Shown here one piece after another: positions 58,966 through 64,000 of a DNA stretch of 64,000 nucleotides. Origin of the DNA: Omphiscola glabra (Eukaryota; Mollusca; Gastropoda; Lymnaeidae); NCBI GenBank assembly GCA_964017045.1, contig OZ024794.1:4481501-4545500 (forward strand), in the 5' to 3' direction. The notes under the pieces are model-generated. The model searched no databases. It was not told the origin of the DNA and saw only the letters and a list, made by a program, of their open reading frames with translations. Positions within the stretch are counted from its first letter, which is position 1; each line of letters begins with the position of its first letter. The translations under genes were made by a program, and so were the position numbers.

Positions 58966-59345
58966 GCCAGGCACGCTAAAAGTTCTAGCGAGTAGTTCAC
59001 CGATTGCTTTATACAGCACCTTTAAAAGAAACAGCATTTTTTAAATGTATAATAACAAATAAAACATTTGCCATGCGTTTCTTCTTATCTGTTTCTCCCC
59101 TTTCTATATCAAGATCAAATAATCCGAGAATCAGTTTGTGAAAATCAACAACCGGTCAGGCCCTGTCGCTTTTAAGATAGAAAACCGGATCGTCCGTAAA
59201 TAGTGTCTGTCTCACTCGTCTGCCAGAATTGGGTCAGGGTTAATCCCCATGTACCAAGTTTTCAATGTCTCATGCAGGAGTATCTACAGAACGAATTAAG
59301 TTTCGCTTACACAATTTACCTGGAATTCAATTTTCATAACACATT
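58966..59345. other. Unannotated spacer
   Basis: Nothing recognisable between the 18-bp array and the hAT element. Confidence 0.5.
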
Positions 59346-59649
59346 AAATTGTGCATGGGCGCCCGCAGGGTGGGGGCAAGGGGGTCACTTGCCACCCCCC
59401 TTCCTGGATTGATTGATTAAAAAAAAATTTAAGACAAAAATAGACAAAAAATGTATTACAGTAAAGAGAAAATAAAGAGAAAGTAACTAAGCTGATGCTG
59501 ATCTCGTTTTACTGGGTAATTATTTATATATTTTCTATATTAATTAGTTTATGTATCACTGTATGTTGTGAGCCAAAAGTTGTTTTGAACATAAGTATTT
59601 TTATTATGTATATTTTTGAAGGCGAATATGTTAAAGGGCGTTGGTTCAT

Positions 59650-62600
59650 TGGCTGACCCAGTATACTCCATGGTTATCATATTCACCTAGGTTAAAAGGT
59701 GAATCTTGGCTTACCCAGTATACTCCATGGTTATCATATTCACCTAGGTTAAAAGGTGATTTTTGCATTTTCTGTGTTTTATTTCCGCAACCAGTTCAAA
59801 GAGAAACTCAAGGTGCCTTCATTACTACTCCTTGTACAAAGTACACAGATTTTGATGAATATGCCAGAAACCATATCAGCTCAGCATGGAATCGTGGGTC
59901 TCAACAAGATGCTGAACACTTCCAGAAACCATATCAGCTCAGCATAGCATCGTGGGTCTCAACAAGATGCTGAACACTTCCAGAAACCATATCAGCTCAG
60001 CATGGAATCGTGGGTCTCAAAAAGATGCTGAACACTTCCAGAAACCATATCAGATCAGCATGGAATCGTGGGTCTCAACAAGATGCTGAACACTTCCAGA
60101 AACCATATCAGCTCAGCATGGAATCGTGGGTCTAAACAAGATGCTGAACACTTCCAGAAACCATATCAGCTCAGCATGGAATCGTGGGTCTCAACAAGAT
60201 GCTGAACACTTCCAGAAACCATATCAGCTCAGCATAGCATCGTGGGTCTCAACAAGATGCTGAACACTTCCAGAAACCATATCAGCTCAGCATGGAATCG
60301 TGGGTCTCAAAAAGATGCTGAACACTTCCAGAAACCATATCAGATCAGCATGGAATCGTGGGTCTCAACAAGATGCTGAACACTTCCAGAAACCATATCA
60401 GCTCAGCATGGAATCGTGGGTCTAAACAAGATGCTGAACACTTCCAGAAACCATATCAGCTCAGCATGGAATCGTGGGTCTCAACAAGATGCTGAACACT
60501 TCCAGAAACCATATCTTCTCAGCATGGCATCGTGGGTCTCAACAAGATGCTGAACACTTCCAGAAACCATATCAGCTCAGCATGGCATCGTGGGTTTCAA
60601 CAAGATGCTGAACACTTCCAAAAACCATATCTTCTCAGCATGGCATCGTGGGTCTCAACAAGATGCTGAACACTTCCAGAAACCATATCAGCTCAGCATG
60701 GAATCGTGGGTCTCAACAAGATGCTGAACACTTCCAGAAACCATATCTTCTCAGCATGGCATCGTGGGTCTCAACAAGATGCTGAACACTTCCAGAAACC
60801 ATATCAGCTCAGCATGGAATCGTGGGTCTCAACAAGATGCTGAACACTTCCAGAAACCATATCAGCTCAGCATGGAATCTTGGGTCTCAACAAGATGCTG
60901 AACACTTCCAGAAACCATATCAGCTCAGCATGAAATCGTGGGTCTCAACAAGATGCTGAACACTTCCAGAAACCATATCTTCTCAGCATGGCATCGTGGG
61001 TCTCAACAAGATGCTGAACACTTCCAGAAACCATATCTTCTCAGCATGGCATCGTGGGTCTCAACAAGATGCTGAACACTTCCAGAAACCATATCAGCTC
61101 AGCATGGAATCGTGGGTCTCAACAAGATGCTGAACACTTCCAGAAACCATATCAGTTCAGCATGGCATCGTGGGTCTCAACAAGATGCTGAACACTTCCA
61201 GAAACCATATCAGCTCAGCATGGCATCGTGGGTCTCAACAAGATGCTGAACTCTTCCAGAAACCATATCAGCTCAGCATGGAATCATGGGTCTCAACAAG
61301 ATGCTGAACACTTCCAGAAACCATATCAGCTCAGCATGGAATCATGGGTCTCAACAAGATGCTGAACACTTCCAGAAACCATATCAGCTCAGCATGGCAT
61401 CGTGGGTCTCAACAAGATGCTGAACACTTCCAGAAACCATATCAGCTCAGCATAGCATCGTGGGTCTCAACAAGATGCTGAACACTTCCAGAAACCATAT
61501 CAGCTCAGCATGGCATCGTGGGTCTCAACAAGATGCTGAACACTTCCATAAACCATATCAGCTCAGCATGGCATCGTGGGTCTCAACAAGATGCTGAACA
61601 CTTCGCGTCAACCATTACAGATCCAAATAAGGATATTATTTGTCAGATATATAATTCAGTAAAACGAACTATTGAAGAAAACAGAAAGAAACTGTATCCT
61701 ATTATTTCAACAATCTTATTTTGCGGAACAAATGATTTGGCTGTTCGTGGGAAAGATAGCACCAAAGGAAATGTCGAACAACTTTATGCGTATCGAATGG
61801 AAGGAGGAGACAGTATTTAAAAAAAAAAACATTTTGATACAGCTGCTGAAAATGCACGTTACACATCACACCGTACGCAGAATGATTTGATCAACTTGTC
61901 TGAACAAGCTCTGCGAGAAGACATTGTAAAAGCTGCCAACAATGCTGTTGGATTCTCGATCATAGCAGATGAAACAACAGATATCTCTGGAACAGAACAG
62001 TTATCACTGGGAATCCGGTTTGTAGATACGTCTAGTGAGAAGGCTATGATTCGTGAGGAATTCCTTGGATTTTCTCCGCTGAAAGATATGGACGCCGCCA
62101 CGATATCTGATTGTATTATTCAACATTGCAAAACATTTGGTCTTCTCCTTAATAATCTGCTGGGTCACGGTTATGATGGGTGCTCGACAATGGCCGGAAA
62201 AGAAAATGGTGTTCAGGTAAAAATTCGAAGTATTTACCCCAAGGCTGCCTTTGTTCACTGTGCCTCGCATAGACTGAATCTCGTAGTAAATGATCTTAAT
62301 AATGTTGCAGTCATACGAAATACTATTGGTACTATCAAAGCAATTATTACATTTCTTCGTGAAAGCCCAAAAAGGAGGTCCTCTGTCCCAAATATTCCTC
62401 TTCTGTGTGAGACAAGATGGACAAGCAAGTATAAAAGTATTCGGATTTTTTCTAGTAAATTTGAAGATATTTATTGTCAACTGGAAGAATTTTCATTGCA
62501 TGCAAGTGGAAATACACGACAGGCTGCACATCAGTTATATTGTTCATCAAAGTCCAGCACGTTTTTATTTTGTCTCAATATTATTTCGCAGTACTCTGCC

Positions 62601-62876
62601 ATACTGGAACCAGTTACTCAGGCTCTTCAAGCTGTTCAAGTTGATCTTCCAGAAGTTCAACTGCAAGTTCAAAACCTGCTCAGTGTAGTCAAACTTCACC
62701 GAGATGATTCCGATAACTATTTCAGGGATATTTTTGAGAAAACAGTAAAACTCGCACAGAAGGTGGATATTGAACTGATTATCCCAAGACAATGTGGAAG
62801 ACAAAAGCATCGAAGTAATCCGAGAACCATAAGAGTTGAAGAGTACTTCAGACAAACAGTTAAATTCCATACTTAG
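59650..62876 (+). pseudogene. hAT transposase (TTF finger, ZMYM1-like), broken
   Basis: The N-terminal TTF-type finger (PWLSYSPRLKGDFCIFCVLF) is preceded by an in-frame 57-bp duplication (59650-59706, 59707-59763). The frame continues ITTPCTKYTDFDEYARNHIS then is lost in the 58-bp array (59868-61605). It resumes as QQDAEHFASTITDPNKDI, passes a stop and frame slip at a poly-A run (61818-61829), and is open from 61887 to 62876. That last part has the hAT core: FSIIADETTDISGTEQL, HGYDGCSTMAG, FVHCASHRLNLVV and CETRWTSKY. It stops soon after PRQCGRQKHRSNPR at FRQTVKFHT, so the C-terminal hATC dimerisation region is missing. The element is non-autonomous. Confidence 0.9.
59868..61605 (+). repeat. 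58-bp minisatellite derived from transposase coding sequence
   Basis: About 30 copies of AAACCATATCAGCTCAGCAT, GGAATCGTGGGTCTCAACAA, GATGCTGAACACTTCCAG. One copy encodes NHISSAWHRGSQQDAEHF, the normal transposase sequence between the finger and the core. The final copy runs straight into the following coding sequence (GAACACTTCGCGTCAACC). Variants include TTCTCAGCATGGCAT and AAAAAGATG, and a block of about five units is repeated at an offset near 290 bp (59930-60220 against 60220-60510). Confidence 0.95.
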
Positions 62877-63072
62877 ATTCTCTAATTATATACATATATT
62901 TTGTTAATAAAAAATGTGTTGCTACAGTATGCCCTTCATTACTACAGTGTCCTGTCAGTTCGTTCACCATACAAATACGCTACAGTAAATTAAAACTACA
63001 TTAAAACATTACTAAAAATATTTTGACCCCTCCCCCTTTGGAAAATTTTCTGCGGGCGCCCATGCAATTGTG

Positions 63073-63600
63073 TCTGCTGACGGGGCAACTCTGGTTTGCC
63101 TCATAGGGCATCCACCGAGAGACTAATCTCTTGCCCCCACTAGCCCACAAAGAGTGGACGCAATTGTGAAGGCCCTTAACTCCAGCTTACTATGTGAGAC
63201 AAGCCGTTTGAAAAAGGGAGATAAATGACCAAACTGTAGTTAACTAGGTCAAGGATAAATTAGTCACGAAGAATGTGGGGCATGGACAAAGTGGTTCTTT
63301 ACGAAATCTGTGTCTATAAATTACCAGAAAGTGAAGCGGAGAAAACAAATGTACAGTGCAATTAATACGACTTCTTCCGTGTACCAAATAAAAAGAACAA
63401 CTTCCCGTTTTAGGCTTTCCCCCCTGCCCCACACATACTCGCCTCCCCACGCTCCCCCATCTTAACCCAAGCCTCAATCACACAACATAATCTCTTTGTT
63501 GTTTACCCAGAATGTGATTGATATCACGCTCGATGTGGCTTCTTTCAAATCATTTTGTAAACATTTTTGTTTTCTGAGCTATATTTCTCTCAGGTGGTCA
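63073..63600. other. Unannotated spacer
   Basis: No gene is recognised; ordinary unique-looking sequence. Confidence 0.4.
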
Positions 63601-63790
63601 TAGAGAGTATGGCAGAACAGTTTTATGGTAGAGAGTATGAAAGAACAGTTTGGTAGTAGAGAGTATGACAGAACAGTCCTGTGGTAAAGAGTATGACATA
63701 ACAGTCCTGTGGTAGAGAGTATGCCAGAATAGTCCTGTGGTAGAGAATATGACAGAACAGTCCTTTGGTAGAGAGTATGACTGCTAATAA
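63600..63790. repeat. 28-bp minisatellite, about 7 copies
   Basis: The unit is GGTAGAGAGTATGACAGAAC followed by AGTCCTGT, with small substitutions. Confidence 0.9.
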
Positions 63791-63794
63791 AGGG

Positions 63795-64000
63795 TGTTCC
63801 TCTGGAGGTGGAGTAATGGGTCGTTTCTCTGAGGGTGAATTTTGTGGGTGTTCTTCTGAGTGTGAAGTTAGGGGGTGTTCCTCTGAGAGGGGGATTTAGT
63901 GGGTGTTCCTCTGAGGGTGAGGTTAAGGGTTGTTCCTCTGAGGGTGAAGTTAGGGTGTGTTCTTCTGAGGATGATGTTTGCGGGTATTCATTATGTGCAT
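63795..64000. repeat. ~30-bp minisatellite, cut by the window edge
   Basis: The unit contains GTGTTCCTCTGAGGGTGAAG followed by TTAGGG or similar. At least six diverged copies run to the end of the window. Confidence 0.85.

Larger units (their letters stand above)
59354..63064 (+). mobile_element. hAT transposon, ends and target duplication preserved
   Basis: The left end is CATGGGCGCCCGCAGG and the right end (reverse strand) CATGGGCGCCCGCAGA, matching at 15 of 16. The 8-bp flanks AAATTGTG (59346-59353) and CAATTGTG (63065-63072) differ at one position. Inside both ends are G-rich stretches (GGGGGCAAGGGGG; AAAGGGGGAGGGG on reverse). The element is 3711 bp, of which about 1.74 kb is a 58-bp tandem array. 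It carries a ZMYM1-like/TTF-finger hAT transposase pseudogene. Confidence 0.92.

Noticed and set aside
59868..61605. A repeat-protein gene or CRISPR array
   Set aside because: Units are 58 bp (frame is not kept), contiguous without spacers, and match the transposase sequence.

Overview
The window is AT-rich eukaryotic (animal) genomic DNA. It has no operons or prokaryotic features. The protein-coding genes are split into many short exons with GT-AG introns. The rest is old transposon debris plus an unusually dense set of minisatellites. The gene families (LINS1, EHHADH, an F-box protein, an ankyrin-repeat protein) and the repeats (tRNA-like SINEs, RTE/jockey-like LINE tails, hAT, piggyBac and pogo elements) fit an invertebrate, most plausibly a mollusc such as a gastropod. 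That species guess is inference from repeat style only.

Layout. 1-9.3 kb: intergenic DNA around a two-exon F-box gene (minus, 2672-4214). 9.3-10.6 kb: dead LINE fragments. 11.5-15.1 kb: a Lines homologue (LINS1, plus, four coding exons). It is convergent with 16.0-29.3 kb: a complete 18-exon peroxisomal bifunctional enzyme gene (EHHADH, minus, 720 aa, ending in the peroxisomal signal SKL), whose last intron carries a 43-bp minisatellite. 29.5-33.7 kb: a decayed piggyBac element flanked by TTAA, with other repeats nested inside it and one intact 172-aa ORF carrying the piggyBac-type Cys-rich finger. 34-42 kb: intergenic, mostly minisatellites, MITEs and a LINE end. 42.0-52.4 kb: an ankyrin-repeat gene (minus, nine coding exons resolved, 5' end not found) with minisatellites in several introns. 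52.4-59.3 kb: MITEs, small arrays and a ~1.2-kb inverted-repeat element. 59.35-63.06 kb: a hAT element with matching ends and an 8-bp target duplication (one mismatch). A 58-bp piece of its transposase coding sequence has been amplified about 30 times. 63.6-64 kb: two more arrays, one cut by the window edge.

Exon phases agree at every junction proposed for LINS1, EHHADH and the F-box gene, so those models are strong without outside data. The ankyrin model is also phase-consistent but lacks its start. The genes do not form an obvious pathway. The main unusual biology is at the DNA level: several tandem arrays are clearly built from transposon sequence (hAT coding region, LINE 3' tail, retroelement 3' tail), other arrays have served as insertion sites for MITEs, and one array supplies the stop codon of the ankyrin gene.
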